A DNA stretch of 50,862 bases from Methyloprofundus sp. (GCA_014859465.1 JACUUF010000013.1:1-50862), one strand, 5' to 3'. Shown: positions 26,287 through 36,219, numbered from the stretch's first letter. The notes: generated by a model from the letters alone, not told the origin. Translations and numbers: made by a program.

Positions 26287-27270
26287 ATGTCAGCAGATTC
26301 AATCAATAATCATGCCGTGTTGCGCCATGATTGGCAATTAGATGAAGTCAATGCTTTATTTGCTCAGCCGTTTAATGATTTGCTTTTTCAAGCACATACA
26401 AGCCATCGCGCTCATTTTGATCCGAACGAAGTGCAGATCAGCAGTTTATTAAGTATTAAAACCGGTTCTTGTTCCGAGGATTGCGGTTATTGTCCACAAA
26501 GTGCGCGTTATGATGCTGATTTAACGCCCGAAGCACTCATGCCTATTGATGAAGTTTTAAAGGCAGCGCAAAATGCTAAAGATCAAGGTGCGTCACGTTT
26601 TTGTATGGGCGCGGCATGGCGTAGCCCTAAAGATAAAGATGTCGATCGTGTCGTGGAAATGGTCAAAGGTGTGAAAGCAATGGGCATGGAAACCTGCGTG
26701 ACTTTGGGCATGTTAACTGATCAACAAACTAAAACGCTGAAAGAAGGCGGCTTAGATTATTACAATCATAATTTGGATACTTCAGAAGATTATTATTCTG
26801 AAGTTATTACCACCAGAACTTATCAAGATCGTTTGGATACACTGGGTCGTGTGCGTGATGCCGGTATTAATGTTTGTTGTGGTGGGATCGTAGGCATGGG
26901 CGAAAATGAAACGGACCGGTCTAAATTATTAATTGAATTAGCTAATTTACCTAAACACCCAGAAAGTGTGCCAATTAATATGTTGGTACAAGTGGAGGGT
27001 ACGCCATTAATGGGCTCTGAAACATTAGATCCTTTGATGTTTATTCGTATGATTGCGGTAGCGCGTATTTTAATGCCTTTATCACGCGTTAGATTATCAG
27101 CAGGGCGCAATGATATGTCAGATGAAATGCAGGCGATGTGTTTCTTTGCGGGTGCCAACTCTATTTTTTATGGCGATAAGTTATTAACCACCGACAATCC
27201 AATGACTAATCATGATTTGGCTTTATTTGAGCGTTTAGGTGTGCGTTCTGCTGGATCAAGCTACGCGTAA
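26287..27270 (+). CDS. bioB: biotin synthase
   Basis: A 327-residue radical SAM enzyme that inserts sulfur into dethiobiotin. The radical SAM cluster motif is in [13 protein letters not shown] and the downstream family blocks ([20 protein letters not shown], then RLSAGR with the Arg of the auxiliary 2Fe-2S cluster) are intact. The ATG at 26287 has GGAG nine bases ahead; an in-frame TTG at 26272 adds only five residues. It is first in bioB-F-H-C-D. No BirA-type palindromic operator is visible in the 64-base divergent region with comF. Confidence 0.97.
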   Translation: MSADSINNHAVLRHDWQLDEVNALFAQPFNDLLFQAHTSHRAHFDPNEVQISSLLSIKTGSCSEDCGYCPQSARYDADLTPEALMPIDEVLKAAQNAKDQGASRFCMGAAWRSPKDKDVDRVVEMVKGVKAMGMETCVTLGMLTDQQTKTLKEGGLDYYNHNLDTSEDYYSEVITTRTYQDRLDTLGRVRDAGINVCCGGIVGMGENETDRSKLLIELANLPKHPESVPINMLVQVEGTPLMGSETLDPLMFIRMIAVARILMPLSRVRLSAGRNDMSDEMQAMCFFAGANSIFYGDKLLTTDNPMTNHDLALFERLGVRSAGSSYA

Positions 27271-27274
27271 GTGC

Positions 27275-28441
27275 ATGACAGTAAAAGATAAGCAATTACA
27301 CGCAGCACTGGAGCAATTAAAGCAAGCTGATTTATATCGCTCCAGACGCGTTATAGATTCTGCGCAAGGCATTTATTTGCAGGTCGATGGACAGCAAGTA
27401 TTGAACTTTTGTAGCAATGATTATTTGGGCTTGGCTAATCATCCTGAGGTGATTCAAGCCTTTAAAGCCGCGGCTGATCGTTATGGTGTTGGTAGTGGTT
27501 CTGCGCATTTAGTGTGTGGTCATGGCCTTGAGCATCATGCTTTAGAAGAAGAGTTGGCTGATTTTACTGGGCGCGAACGGGCATTATTGTTTTCTACCGG
27601 CTATATGGCTAATTTAGGTGCGATAGCGGGTCTGATGGCTAAAGGTGATGTGGTTTATGAGGATAAATTAAATCATGCTTCTTTGCTCGATGGTGGTTTG
27701 CTGTCGGGCGCTACATTTAAGCGTTATTTGCATAATGATTTGCATAATTTGCAATTAAAAATGCAAGGGCAAGCGGCGCAACAAAATGCCATGATTGTCA
27801 CCGATGGCGTGTTTAGTATGGATGGTGATGTGGCTTGCTTGCCTGATTTAACTGTGCTCGCCAAACAACAAGGTGCGTTGTTATTAGTTGATGATGCGCA
27901 TGGTTTTGGTGTTTTGGGGCAATCGGGTGGCGGTATTGTTGAGCAATGCCAGTTAACTCAGGAGCAAGTACCTTTGCTCGTGGGTACCTTTGGTAAGGCA
28001 TTTGGAACCAGTGGGGCGTTTGTTGCCGGTTCTGAAGTTTTAATCGAAACTTTGATTCAGAAGTCGCGCACCTATATTTATACTACCGCCTTACCGCCTG
28101 CCATTGCGGCAGCAACGCGAACCAGTTTGCGCTTGTTGCAAGCTGATGCTTGGCGTCGGGCTAAGTTGCATCAGTTGATTGCGCATTTTAGGCGCGGAGC
28201 TGAGCAGTTGGGTTTGCATTTAATGCCGTCTGCATCGGCCATTCAACCTATTATCTTAGGTGAGAGCCAAAAAGCGATGCAAGCAAGTGCTGCTTTGTTA
28301 GGGCAAGGGATCTGGGTGAGTGCCATACGTCCTCCGACCGTTGCTCAGGGTAGTGCGCGATTGCGCATTACCTTTTCCGCTGCGCATGATATCGCGCATG
28401 TGGATCAATTATTGAGTGCTTTGGCCGAGATTTCTCTGTGA
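27275..28441 (+). CDS. bioF: 8-amino-7-oxononanoate synthase
   Basis: A 388-residue PLP enzyme that condenses pimeloyl-ACP (or CoA) with alanine. The start is the ATG at 27275, four bases after bioB; an upstream in-frame GTG would overlap bioB. Family motifs are present: [44 protein letters not shown] and the PLP lysine in [11 protein letters not shown]. The stop overlaps the bioH GTG start by 4 bases. Confidence 0.96.
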   Translation: MTVKDKQLHAALEQLKQADLYRSRRVIDSAQGIYLQVDGQQVLNFCSNDYLGLANHPEVIQAFKAAADRYGVGSGSAHLVCGHGLEHHALEEELADFTGRERALLFSTGYMANLGAIAGLMAKGDVVYEDKLNHASLLDGGLLSGATFKRYLHNDLHNLQLKMQGQAAQQNAMIVTDGVFSMDGDVACLPDLTVLAKQQGALLLVDDAHGFGVLGQSGGGIVEQCQLTQEQVPLLVGTFGKAFGTSGAFVAGSEVLIETLIQKSRTYIYTTALPPAIAAATRTSLRLLQADAWRRAKLHQLIAHFRRGAEQLGLHLMPSASAIQPIILGESQKAMQASAALLGQGIWVSAIRPPTVAQGSARLRITFSAAHDIAHVDQLLSALAEISL

Positions 28442-29214
28442 CTTATCTGCATAAAGAAATCTATGGGCAAGGTGAGCCGGTCGTGATGTTGCATGGTTGG
28501 GCAATGCATAGTGGCTTATGGCGTGTTTTTGCTGAGCACTTAGCTGTTGATTGGGAAGTGATCTGCCTTGATTTGCCAGGTCATGGTCGAAGTGAAACCC
28601 TTCAGCCTTATGCTTTAGAGGCTTTGGTTGATGAATTAGCGTTAGCTGTACCTGAAAAACCTAGTCATCTAATTGGGTGGTCTTTAGGTGGCGCGCTCGC
28701 TTTACGTTTAGCTGAAAAATATCCACATAAAGTTAAATCTTTAAGCTTAATTGCAAGTAACCCGCATTTTCTGAGCGCCCAAGATTGGTCGGGTGTAGCA
28801 CCCAATATAATGGCTGAATTTGCTAGCAATATACAAAAAAATGCCTCTGTGACTTTGCTGCGCTTTATGAGTTTGCAAGTGCAAGGAATGCTAGATATGA
28901 AGGTTTCTTTAAAGCAGATTAAGACGGCATTACAAGAATGTGTCTTGCCTGAGTTAGAGGTTTTGATGAGTGGATTGCAGATTTTGCAAACGGCAGATCT
29001 AAGAGGTGGATTAGTCGCTTTAGCATTGCCGGTGCAAATGATTTTTGGTGAATATGATAGTTTAGTGCCTGTGCAGGTTGGCGAGCAATGCAAATCTTTA
29101 GCGCCGCACATCGAAATACAGGTTATCGCAGAAGCGGGGCATGTGCCTTTTATCTCTCATGAGCAGCAAGTTTTGGCATTAGTGCGCGATTTTTTGCTGC
29201 GGAGTGATATTTAA
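28438..29214 (+). CDS. bioH: pimeloyl-ACP methyl ester esterase BioH
   Basis: A 258-residue alpha/beta hydrolase that removes the methyl group from pimeloyl-ACP methyl ester, ending the BioC-BioH pathway. The nucleophile elbow is GWSLGG, the oxyanion region [10 protein letters not shown], the acid lies in [10 protein letters not shown] and the catalytic histidine in [10 protein letters not shown]. It starts with GTG inside the bioF stop and ends in TAATG with bioC, so three genes are translationally coupled. BioH inside a bio operon is common in pseudomonads and methanotrophs. Confidence 0.93.
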   Translation: MTYLHKEIYGQGEPVVMLHGWAMHSGLWRVFAEHLAVDWEVICLDLPGHGRSETLQPYALEALVDELALAVPEKPSHLIGWSLGGALALRLAEKYPHKVKSLSLIASNPHFLSAQDWSGVAPNIMAEFASNIQKNASVTLLRFMSLQVQGMLDMKVSLKQIKTALQECVLPELEVLMSGLQILQTADLRGGLVALALPVQMIFGEYDSLVPVQVGEQCKSLAPHIEIQVIAEAGHVPFISHEQQVLALVRDFLLRSDI

Positions 29215-30002
29215 TGGCTGTTTCTGTGCTGGATAAAAAGCAAATGCGCCAATCATTTGGGCGGGCATCGCAGAGCTATGATGGTATGGCGATTTTGCAA
29301 CGACAAGTCGGGCGTGAATTGGTCAATAAGGTTTCGCTTGCTAATGATGCGCTGGTCTTAGATGTGGGCTGTGGCACCGGATTTTTTACTCGGCAATTGC
29401 GCGAAGTGGCCGGTTTGGAAAATATCTTAGCTTTAGATATTGCCTTGCCTATGTTGTTAAAAACACGGCAACGCGCTGAATGCGCTAATGTGCCGTTAAT
29501 TTGCGCTGATGCGGAGCAATTACCTTTGATTGATCGTTGTGTTGCGGGTGTGGTTTCTAATTTAGCCTTGCAATGGTGTGCTAATTTAGAGGCCATGTTT
29601 GCTGATATTAAGCAGGTATTACAGTCTGAGGGGCAGTTTGTGTTTTCGACCTTTGGCACCAGTGCTTTGCATGAATTAAAAACAGCGTGGGCTGTCGTTG
29701 ATGATTATCCACATGTTAATGAGTTCTGTGTCATGGAGGAAATTGGCGAAAAGTTACAGGCAGCAGGTTTTATCGATGTGTGTTTAGAAAGGCGAATTTA
29801 TCAAAGTAAATATGCGAATGTTATTGAGTTGATGCGCGAGCTAAAGGGGATTGGTGCGCATAATGTGAGTTATCAGCGCAATAAAGCGTTAACCAGTAAA
29901 GGTCAGATTCAAGCGATGTGTGCTGCCTATCCAGTGGATGCGGATGGTCAGATAACGGCAAGTTTTGAAATAATTTATGTTCAAGCAAGGAATAAGGGGT
30001 AG
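29214..30002 (+). CDS. bioC: malonyl-ACP O-methyltransferase BioC
   Basis: A 262-residue SAM methyltransferase that methylates the free carboxyl of malonyl-ACP so it can enter fatty acid elongation as a disguised primer. SAM motif I is LDVGCGTGFFTRQL; the acidic loop LALDIALPML and the VSNLALQWC block follow. The N-terminal KKQMRQSFGRASQSYD is typical of BioC. It overlaps bioH by one base and precedes bioD by two. Confidence 0.95.
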   Translation: MAVSVLDKKQMRQSFGRASQSYDGMAILQRQVGRELVNKVSLANDALVLDVGCGTGFFTRQLREVAGLENILALDIALPMLLKTRQRAECANVPLICADAEQLPLIDRCVAGVVSNLALQWCANLEAMFADIKQVLQSEGQFVFSTFGTSALHELKTAWAVVDDYPHVNEFCVMEEIGEKLQAAGFIDVCLERRIYQSKYANVIELMRELKGIGAHNVSYQRNKALTSKGQIQAMCAAYPVDADGQITASFEIIYVQARNKG

Positions 30003-30004
30003 CT

Positions 30005-30676
30005 ATGGCGCAAGGTTATTTTGTAACTGGTACGGATACAGGTATTGGTAAAACTTGGACAACAGCTGCGCTCATGCAGTATTTCAAAAATCAGGGTAAG
30101 CGTGTTATTGGTATGAAGCCCATTGCTTCTGGCTGTGAGCAGTTGGATGGTCAATTGCGCAATGCAGATGCCTTGTTATTGCAAGAGCATGCCTCAGTAG
30201 CGTTACCTTATCAAGATATTAACCCTTATGCATTTGCATTGCCAGTATCACCGCATATTGCGGCCGAGCAAGCTGGTGTTGTCATAAACATAGCAAGCAT
30301 TGTCAAAACATATCAGAGGCTTGAAAAAAAAGCAGATATTGTGCTGGTTGAGGGGGTCGGTGGTTGGTTGGTGCCAATTAATGCACGGCAAGATGTTGCT
30401 GATTTGGCGCAAGCTTTAAATTTGCCGGTGATTGTGGTGGTTGGTATGCGTTTAGGTTGCATTAATCAAGCGAAATTAACCTTTGCAGCAATAAAGCAAA
30501 ACAATGTCGCCTGTAAAGGCTGGATTGCAGCGTGTGTGGAGCGGGATATGTTGATGCTTAATGAAAATATTCAGGCGCTTCAGAGTGCTACGAATATACC
30601 ACTGCTAGCTGTATTTCCTAATGAAGATAAGCTGGATGTAATAAAATTTTCTGAAAAAATTAATAAAACCTTATAA
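30005..30676 (+). CDS. bioD: dethiobiotin synthetase
   Basis: A 223-residue ATP-dependent carboxylase that closes the ureido ring of dethiobiotin. The P-loop is GTDTGIGKTW at about residues 8-17; the catalytic KPIASG block and VEGVGGWLVP follow. It is the last gene of the bio operon. A candidate promoter for the next gene overlaps its 3' end. Confidence 0.95.
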   Translation: MAQGYFVTGTDTGIGKTWTTAALMQYFKNQGKRVIGMKPIASGCEQLDGQLRNADALLLQEHASVALPYQDINPYAFALPVSPHIAAEQAGVVINIASIVKTYQRLEKKADIVLVEGVGGWLVPINARQDVADLAQALNLPVIVVVGMRLGCINQAKLTFAAIKQNNVACKGWIAACVERDMLMLNENIQALQSATNIPLLAVFPNEDKLDVIKFSEKINKTL

Positions 30677-30698
30677 CCATAATGTTTTTATGTATAAT
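30671..30698 (+). promoter_or_regulatory. candidate promoter of the bacteriohemerythrin gene
   Basis: A perfect -10 TATAAT (30693-30698) has a weak -35-like TTATAA at 30671-30676, spaced by 16 bases. It overlaps the bioD stop. The gene downstream has its own terminator, which supports an independent transcript. Confidence 0.4.
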
Positions 30699-30728
30699 AT
30701 CCTCTCTTATAATAAATAGGAGAGAATA

Positions 30729-31127
30729 ATGGCTTTAATTACTTGGACTGCGGAACAATATGCGACTAATGTTGCTTTTGCTGACGATGAACACAAAATA
30801 TTATTTGATAAGTTAAATAAATTGTATGACTTGGCAACCGGTGGTGCTGAGCGTAATGAAATAGGGCGTGCGCTGGACGGTTTAATTGATTATGTCGTTG
30901 AGCACTTTGCTCATGAAGAAAAAGAAATGCAGGCTAAAAATTATGCGGGCTATGTTGCACATAAAGCTGAGCATGATGCTTTAGTCGGTATTTGTGCTGG
31001 TTTGCAAGCAAAATTTCATGCGGGCGAAGGTGATGTAACAGAAGATACTGGCGCTTTAGTAAAAGGCTGGTTGGATAGCCATATTCCTACTTTTGATAAA
31101 GCCTATGCGGATGTATTGAATAGCTAA
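30729..31127 (+). CDS. bacteriohemerythrin
   Basis: A 132-residue single-domain hemerythrin that binds O2 at a non-heme di-iron centre. All expected ligands are present: H22 (DDEHK), H59 and E63 (VEHFAHEE), H78 and H82 (AHKAEH), H118 and D123 (SHIPTFD). Related bacteriohemerythrins in Methylococcus are reported to supply O2 to particulate methane monooxygenase. Placement just ahead of a terminal oxidase operon suggests a role in O2 handling here too, which is inference. It has a strong ribosome binding site (AGGAGAG) and a strong terminator, so it is probably monocistronic. Confidence 0.93.
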   Translation: MALITWTAEQYATNVAFADDEHKILFDKLNKLYDLATGGAERNEIGRALDGLIDYVVEHFAHEEKEMQAKNYAGYVAHKAEHDALVGICAGLQAKFHAGEGDVTEDTGALVKGWLDSHIPTFDKAYADVLNS

Positions 31128-31153
31128 TAAAAAATTAGTAAAGAATGATATAG

Positions 31154-31186
31154 GGCCTGTAAGGTTTAACTTTACAGGCCTTTTTT
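31154..31186 (+). terminator. strong intrinsic terminator after bacteriohemerythrin
   Basis: GGCCTGTAA 31154-31162 pairs perfectly with TTACAGGCC 31172-31180, followed by six T. Confidence 0.92.
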
Positions 31187-31374
31187 ATGTATGTAACAAA
31201 GTTTTTTATAAAACGCCTCGTATTGTCTAGCTTAGCAAGAGCGCATACGGTAAAATTGCAGAGTTTGTTTGTGGCAAGAATAAAAAGGACAGATCTAGTA
31301 AGGGAATAAGTCTAGAATCACAATCATAATATAATGCATTCAATCAGTTTCTAACTTTTAGGGGAGGCTACTCC

Positions 31375-32532
31375 GTGATGAAAACAAAGCAATTATTCGC
31401 CAGTCTGCTCCTTATGGCTTATGGCCTAGGGACAGCTCAGGCGGACTACACTCTTAACTTGATGGAGGGGGTAACATCAATTAGTAAAGATGTTTACGGC
31501 CTGCATATGTTGGTGTTGTGGGTGTGTGTATTCATAGGTATCGTTGTATTCGGTGCTATGTTTTACTCCATCTACTTTCACCGTAAGTCGAGAGGACACC
31601 AGGCATTAAATTTCCATGAAAGTACTAAAGTGGAAATTATCTGGACTATTATTCCAGCAGTTATTTTAATTTTATTGGCGATTCCTGCTACTAAAGTTAT
31701 GCTGGCAATGGATGATATCAGAGACTCAGAAATGACCGTTAAAGTCACAGGGTGGCAATGGAAGTGGGAGTATGAATACCTAGATAGCGGTATTCGTTTT
31801 TTTAGTAGCTTAGATGAAGCCAGCAATAAAGCGAGACAACTTAATTCTGGTATTGATCCGCGTACTGTGCCGCATTATCTTTTAGAAGTTGATAAGCCTT
31901 TAGTTGTACCGATTAATACAAAAATCCATTTTCTTTTTACAGCGGCTGATGTGATTCACTCTTGGTGGGTTCCTGAGTTAGGCTGGAAAAAAGATACAAT
32001 TCCAGGTTTTATTAATGATGCCTGGACTTCGGTTGAAAAGGCTGGGACTTATCGTGGTCAATGTACTGAGCTTTGTGGTAAAGATCATGGCTTTATGCCG
32101 ATTGTCGTTATTGCAATGGAAAAAGCTGATTACGAGAAATGGGTTATTGAACAAAAAGGTGAAGTAGTAGCTAAAGCCGCTGCAGCAGAACAAGATTGGA
32201 CTCAAGAGGATTTAATTGCGAAAGGCGAGAAAGTTTATGCTAATAATTGTGCATCGTGCCATATGGCAGATGGTGCTGGTATGGCGGGTACTTTTCCGGC
32301 AATTACGGCGAGTGCTGTAGTGACTGGTGATTTAAATGCGCAAGTGGACTTATTGCTAAAGGGTAAAGGTATGATGCCTGCTTTTGGACAAATGTTAGAT
32401 CCTGTTGATTTTGCAGCGGTAACAACATTTATTCGTAATGGCTTAGGTAATGCGGTGGGTGATTCAATTCAACCGGCTGCAGTGAAAACTTTGCAAGCAG
32501 CGATTCCAGAAATCGTTTATGACGACGAATAA
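31375..32532 (+). CDS. coxB: cytochrome c oxidase subunit II with fused cytochrome c domain
   Basis: A 385-residue subunit II that takes electrons into the binuclear CuA centre. A signal peptide ends near residue 23 (GTAQA), followed by two membrane helices (about 43-67 and 86-108). CuA ligands are H195, C230, C234, H238 and M241 (CTELCGKDHGFM). A C-terminal cytochrome c domain has C292-A-S-C295-H296 and the probable axial M334 (GMMPAF). GTG 31375 lies seven bases after GGGGAGG; the adjacent ATG at 31378 is also possible. A -10-like TATAAT is at 31330-31335, but no clear -35 is seen. It is first in the oxidase operon. Confidence 0.96.
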   Translation: MMKTKQLFASLLLMAYGLGTAQADYTLNLMEGVTSISKDVYGLHMLVLWVCVFIGIVVFGAMFYSIYFHRKSRGHQALNFHESTKVEIIWTIIPAVILILLAIPATKVMLAMDDIRDSEMTVKVTGWQWKWEYEYLDSGIRFFSSLDEASNKARQLNSGIDPRTVPHYLLEVDKPLVVPINTKIHFLFTAADVIHSWWVPELGWKKDTIPGFINDAWTSVEKAGTYRGQCTELCGKDHGFMPIVVIAMEKADYEKWVIEQKGEVVAKAAAAEQDWTQEDLIAKGEKVYANNCASCHMADGAGMAGTFPAITASAVVTGDLNAQVDLLLKGKGMMPAFGQMLDPVDFAAVTTFIRNGLGNAVGDSIQPAAVKTLQAAIPEIVYDDE

Positions 32533-32588
32533 TGTTCGTTGTTGTGTTTGAAGCAAATCTTTTTTAAGTATTAAATGAGGTATTTACT

Positions 32589-34202
32589 ATGTCTGCTGTA
32601 ACAGCTGAGCATAAACATGATGATCATCACGATCATGGACCTGAAAAAGGTCTTCTAAGGTGGATAATTACCACTAACCATAAAGATATTGGCACGCTTT
32701 ATTTATTATTTGCGTTAGCGATGTTTTTTGTGGGTGGCCTAATGGCATTAGTTATTCGTGCTGAATTATTTGAGCCGGGTATGCAGTTTGTTAGCCCACA
32801 GTTCTTTAACTCAATGACCACCATGCATGCGTTAGTCATGGTATTTGGTGCGGTAATGCCTGCTTTTGTTGGTTTTGCTAACTGGCAAATCCCTTTAATG
32901 ATTGGCGCGCCTGATATGGCATTGCCTCGTATGAATAATATGAGTTTTTGGTTATTAGTGGCTGGGGTACTTTTATTAGCGAGTACTTTCTTTATGGAAG
33001 GTGGTGCGCCAGCATCAGGTTGGACTTTATATCCACCGTTGGTATTGCAAACAGGTGCCGCTTTGCCTTTTGCTATTTTTTCGGTGCATTTATTAGGTAT
33101 CTCATCAATTATGGGCGCGATTAATATTATCGCGACTATTTTTAATATGCGTGCCCCTAAAATGACATTGATGAAAATGCCATTATTCGTTTGGACTTGG
33201 TTAATTACCGCTTTCTTACTGATTGCAATTATGCCAGTTTTTGCCGGTGCGGTAACGATGCTATTGACGGATCGTTTCTTTGATACCAGCTTTTTCAATG
33301 CGGCGGGTGGCGGTGATCCTGTGCTGTATCAACATATTTTCTGGTTCTTCGGGCATCCAGAAGTTTATGTAATGATTCTGCCAACATTTGGCATAGCTTC
33401 AACGATTATTCCTGTCTTTGCACGTAAGCCATTATTTGGTTACAGCTCTATGGTTTATGCGACGGCTGCGATTGCATTTTTGTCATTCATTGTTTGGGCG
33501 CATCACATGTTCACTGTGGGTATGCCTATTGCAGGTGAGTTGTACTTTATGTATGCAACGATGTTAATTGCGATTCCTACAGGCGTGAAAGTGTTTAACT
33601 GGACCGCAACTATGTGGCAGGGATCAATGACTTTTGAAGCTCCCATGTTGTTTTCAATTGCTTTCGTAGTATTGTTCACTATGGGCGGATTTACTGGATT
33701 AATGATGTCTTTGGCACCTATTGATTTTCAGTATCATGATACTTACTTTATCGTCGCGCATTTTCATTATACTTTAGTACCTGCTTCAGTTTTTATCTTG
33801 ATGGCGGGTGGTTATTTCTGGATCCCTAAATGGACTGGGAATATGTATGATGAAAAATTAGCTAGATTACATTTTTGGTTATCAGCTGTTTCAGTAAATA
33901 TTTTATTTTTCCCTCAGCATTTCTTAGGGTTAGCTGGTATGCCACGACGTATTCCTGATTATGCCGTGCAATTTGCTGATTGGAATATGGTATCTAGTGT
34001 TGGTGCATTTATTTTCGGTTTTAGCCAGTTATTATTTGTCTATATAATGTATAAAACTGTTAAAGGTGGTACGGGCGAGAAAGTGTCTGATGAAGTATGG
34101 GAAGATGCTCATAAGCATGGTTTGGAATGGACGTTGCCTTCTCCATTGCCATACCACACCTTCAGCACTCCTCCAGATAAAATCCCAACGGAACATTTCT
34201 GA
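32589..34202 (+). CDS. ctaD: cytochrome c oxidase subunit I (aa3 type)
   Basis: The 537-residue catalytic subunit that reduces O2 to water and pumps protons. It has twelve membrane spans. Heme a ligands are H80 and H393; H391 binds heme a3; CuB ligands are H256, H305 and H306, with Y260 (GHPEVY) as the cross-linked tyrosine. The GHPEVY and [13 protein letters not shown] blocks fit A-type oxidases. A His/Asp-rich N-terminus ([10 protein letters not shown]) precedes the first helix, a feature seen in other proteobacterial CtaD proteins. It follows coxB by 56 bases. Confidence 0.97.
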   Translation: MSAVTAEHKHDDHHDHGPEKGLLRWIITTNHKDIGTLYLLFALAMFFVGGLMALVIRAELFEPGMQFVSPQFFNSMTTMHALVMVFGAVMPAFVGFANWQIPLMIGAPDMALPRMNNMSFWLLVAGVLLLASTFFMEGGAPASGWTLYPPLVLQTGAALPFAIFSVHLLGISSIMGAINIIATIFNMRAPKMTLMKMPLFVWTWLITAFLLIAIMPVFAGAVTMLLTDRFFDTSFFNAAGGGDPVLYQHIFWFFGHPEVYVMILPTFGIASTIIPVFARKPLFGYSSMVYATAAIAFLSFIVWAHHMFTVGMPIAGELYFMYATMLIAIPTGVKVFNWTATMWQGSMTFEAPMLFSIAFVVLFTMGGFTGLMMSLAPIDFQYHDTYFIVAHFHYTLVPASVFILMAGGYFWIPKWTGNMYDEKLARLHFWLSAVSVNILFFPQHFLGLAGMPRRIPDYAVQFADWNMVSSVGAFIFGFSQLLFVYIMYKTVKGGTGEKVSDEVWEDAHKHGLEWTLPSPLPYHTFSTPPDKIPTEHF

Positions 34203-34213
34203 AGGGACTAATA

Positions 34214-34249
34214 ATTTTGCCCCTATTTATATCTAAAGAGGGGCAAAAT
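34214..34249 (+). other. intra-operon hairpin after ctaD
   Basis: ATTTTGCCCCT 34214-34224 pairs perfectly over 11 bases with AGGGGCAAAAT 34239-34249, with a 14-nt loop. No T-run follows, so a full-strength terminator is unlikely. It could be a partial terminator or a 3' stabilising stem between structural genes and assembly factors. Confidence 0.65.
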
Positions 34250-34261
34250 AATGGTGAAATA

Positions 34262-34360
34262 ATGAAGATTAAAACAAAAAATATTTTGACAGCAGCTGCG
34301 TTAGCAGCTGTGGCAATTATTATTTATGTATTTGCTGTAATGAAAGCTATTTCGTCTTAA
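34262..34360 (+). CDS. 32-residue single-span membrane protein, probable cox small assembly protein
   Basis: A short ORF (MKIKTKNILTAAALAAVAII onwards, ending VFAVMKAISS) has a basic N-terminus and one hydrophobic helix. It lies exactly between ctaD and ctaG, where proteobacteria often encode a tiny cytochrome oxidase assembly protein, and is two bases from ctaG. The ribosome binding site is weak. Identity is by position and topology only. Confidence 0.6.
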   Translation: MKIKTKNILTAAALAAVAIIIYVFAVMKAISS

Positions 34361-34362
34361 GT

Positions 34363-34887
34363 ATGGATTTAAATCGGAAGAATAAAAAAACGCTCCATAG
34401 CTTGCTATTTTTAGTGCTGGTGATGGTTTTATTTGCTGTTGCTTTGATCCCTCTATATGATATTTTATGTGAGATCACGGGTATTAATGGAAAAATTAAG
34501 AAAACTTCAACCGATTTAAATTATGTAGTGGATACGCGCCGAGAAATAGCATTTGAGTTTATTGCTTCAGCAGCTTCAGGGACTCACTTAGATGTTAAAG
34601 CGGATGAGTATGAAATAAAAGTTCATCCGGGCGGAGTAATAAATATAGGCTATACAGTAACAAACAAAACAAGCAAACGTATGTTGACTAGGGCAAATCC
34701 AAGTATTACACCTGGACCTTCAGTCAGATATGTTAAAAATACTGAATGTTTTTGCTTTGAAAATCAGGTTTTTGAAGGGGGGGAAACGAAGCATCTTGAG
34801 GTGCAATTAGTCGTTGACTCTGCTTTGCCTGAGAGATATAAGCGAATAGCATTTGGACTTACATTTTTTGATATTACTAATAAATAG
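34363..34887 (+). CDS. ctaG: cytochrome c oxidase assembly protein CtaG/Cox11
   Basis: A 174-residue membrane-anchored copper chaperone that delivers Cu to the CuB site of subunit I. One membrane helix (about 14-35) precedes the periplasmic domain. A juxtamembrane Cys lies in YDILCEITGINGK and the copper-binding pair is in ECFCFENQ, matching the Cox11 CFCF motif. Length is slightly short but complete. It lies between the small membrane protein and ctaE. Confidence 0.94.
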   Translation: MDLNRKNKKTLHSLLFLVLVMVLFAVALIPLYDILCEITGINGKIKKTSTDLNYVVDTRREIAFEFIASAASGTHLDVKADEYEIKVHPGGVINIGYTVTNKTSKRMLTRANPSITPGPSVRYVKNTECFCFENQVFEGGETKHLEVQLVVDSALPERYKRIAFGLTFFDITNK

Positions 34888-34896
34888 GGGATTATG

Positions 34897-35763
34897 ATGT
34901 CTACACAAGACGCATATTACATTCCACATAAGGCAACATGGCCGATTGCAGCTGTTGTTGGCTTGGTGACTTCGTTGGCAGGTTTTGCTAATTACCTTAA
35001 TGGTAATGCTGCTGGTTATACTTTCATGTTGGTCGGCTTGGCAATTTTTATCATCATGATTGGCGGTTGGTTCACTTTACAGGCAGGAGAAAGTGAAACT
35101 GGCATGTATAACAAAGGCGTAGGTATTTCCTATCGCATGGCAATGATGTGGTTTATCTTTTCTGAAATCATGTTTTTTGCAGTATTTTTCGGTACGCTTT
35201 GGTATACGCGTAATTTATCGGTCGATTGGTTGGCTAATATTGGTGATGGGCCGGGGCGTTCATCAGGTATGCTATGGCCTTCTTTTGAGTCTGTATGGCC
35301 TACTAATGGTCCAGGTCATATTGGTGGCGAATTTGAGCCTATGGGTGCTTTCGGCTTGCCTTTGTTGAATACTTTAATCCTGTTAACTAGTGGTGTTACG
35401 TGTACTTGGGCGCATCATGGTTTAATCGAAAAAAATCGCAGTCAATTGATTAAGGGTTTAGCGGCAACGGTTGCTTTAGGGTTTTTATTCGTTGCTTTTC
35501 AAGCGATAGAATATCAGGAAGCTTACCATGAAATGGGTTTAACTTTGGGTTCTGGAATCTATGGTTCAACTTTCTTCATGTTAACGGGTTTTCACGGTTT
35601 TCACGTTTGTGTGGGTGCTATTATTTTAACCGTAGTTTTATTTCGCAGTTCAAAAGGGCATTTTACACCTGAAAATCATTTTGCTTTCGAGGCTGCGGCT
35701 TGGTACTGGCATTTTGTTGATGTTGTTTGGTTAGGTTTATTTGTTTTTGTTTATATGATGTAA
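34897..35763 (+). CDS. ctaE: cytochrome c oxidase subunit III
   Basis: A 288-residue, seven-span subunit III that stabilises the oxidase and protects proton uptake. Family blocks include MMWFIFSEIMFFAVFFGTLW, GFHGFHVCVGAIILTV and the C-terminal AAWYWHFVDVVWLGLFVFVY. The second of two adjacent ATG codons (34897) is better spaced from the AGGGG ribosome binding site. A strong terminator follows, closing the structural part of the oxidase operon. Confidence 0.96.
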   Translation: MSTQDAYYIPHKATWPIAAVVGLVTSLAGFANYLNGNAAGYTFMLVGLAIFIIMIGGWFTLQAGESETGMYNKGVGISYRMAMMWFIFSEIMFFAVFFGTLWYTRNLSVDWLANIGDGPGRSSGMLWPSFESVWPTNGPGHIGGEFEPMGAFGLPLLNTLILLTSGVTCTWAHHGLIEKNRSQLIKGLAATVALGFLFVAFQAIEYQEAYHEMGLTLGSGIYGSTFFMLTGFHGFHVCVGAIILTVVLFRSSKGHFTPENHFAFEAAAWYWHFVDVVWLGLFVFVYMM

Positions 35764-35786
35764 AAAACCTTACTGGACTAAAAAAA

Positions 35787-35817
35787 GCACTACCTGCAGA
35801 GGTAGTGCTTTTTTTTT
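35787..35817. terminator. bidirectional terminator between ctaE and the DUF2909 gene
   Basis: GCACTACCT 35787-35795 pairs perfectly with AGGTAGTGC 35800-35808 around GCAG. It is preceded by six A and followed by nine T, so it serves both strands. Confidence 0.92.
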
Positions 35818-35853
35818 GCCTTGATAAATAGTAATAACGCTAGTGGTTGTTTT

Positions 35854-36099
35854 TTATCTGTTTTGTTGCTGCGCTGCTTTTTGTAGTTGCATTTGCATGC
35901 CAATACCTGACGGCTGGATTAATCCAGTCATAAAAGCAATTGATAGTAAGATAAATAAAGCCAAAGAAATTCCGATACGGTAGGTGAGTGCTTTAACCAT
36001 TTTTGCAGATGATTCTTTATGCATTATAAGGTGGTAAAGTGCGGTGCCAAGACTGACAAGAATAATTAAAAAAACAAGAATAATAAGAATTTTTAGCAT
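35854..36099 (-). CDS. DUF2909 twin-transmembrane protein
   Basis: An 81-residue membrane protein with two hydrophobic helices (about 2-25 and 44-63) linked by a short basic loop (KESSAKMVKALTYRIGI). The block VKALTYRIGISLALF matches DUF2909, a family found beside surf1 and cox genes in Gammaproteobacteria. The C-terminus is Gln-rich. The role is unknown, though context suggests oxidase assembly. It is divergent from surf1 across 120 bases. Confidence 0.8.
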   Translation of the reverse strand: MLKILIILVFLIILVSLGTALYHLIMHKESSAKMVKALTYRIGISLALFILLSIAFMTGLIQPSGIGMQMQLQKAAQQQNR

Positions 36100-36219
36100 A
36101 GTGGTAAGATAGTCTATTAATTAATGGGTGAGTTTGCTGGATAGTCAATAATTATAAGCCCAGTCAAGATTTTAATTAAGCAATGATACTGTTATCGACT
36201 TTATTTTGGGTATTAACTG

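Noticed and set aside
28665-29111. Cys-rich minus-strand open frame inside bioH
   Set aside because: It is antisense to bioH; the cysteines come from the complement of common codons and show no ordered motif.
32699-33298. Long open frame on the minus strand inside ctaD
   Set aside because: It is antisense to a highly conserved membrane protein; its composition is what the complement of hydrophobic codons gives, and no family is recognisable.
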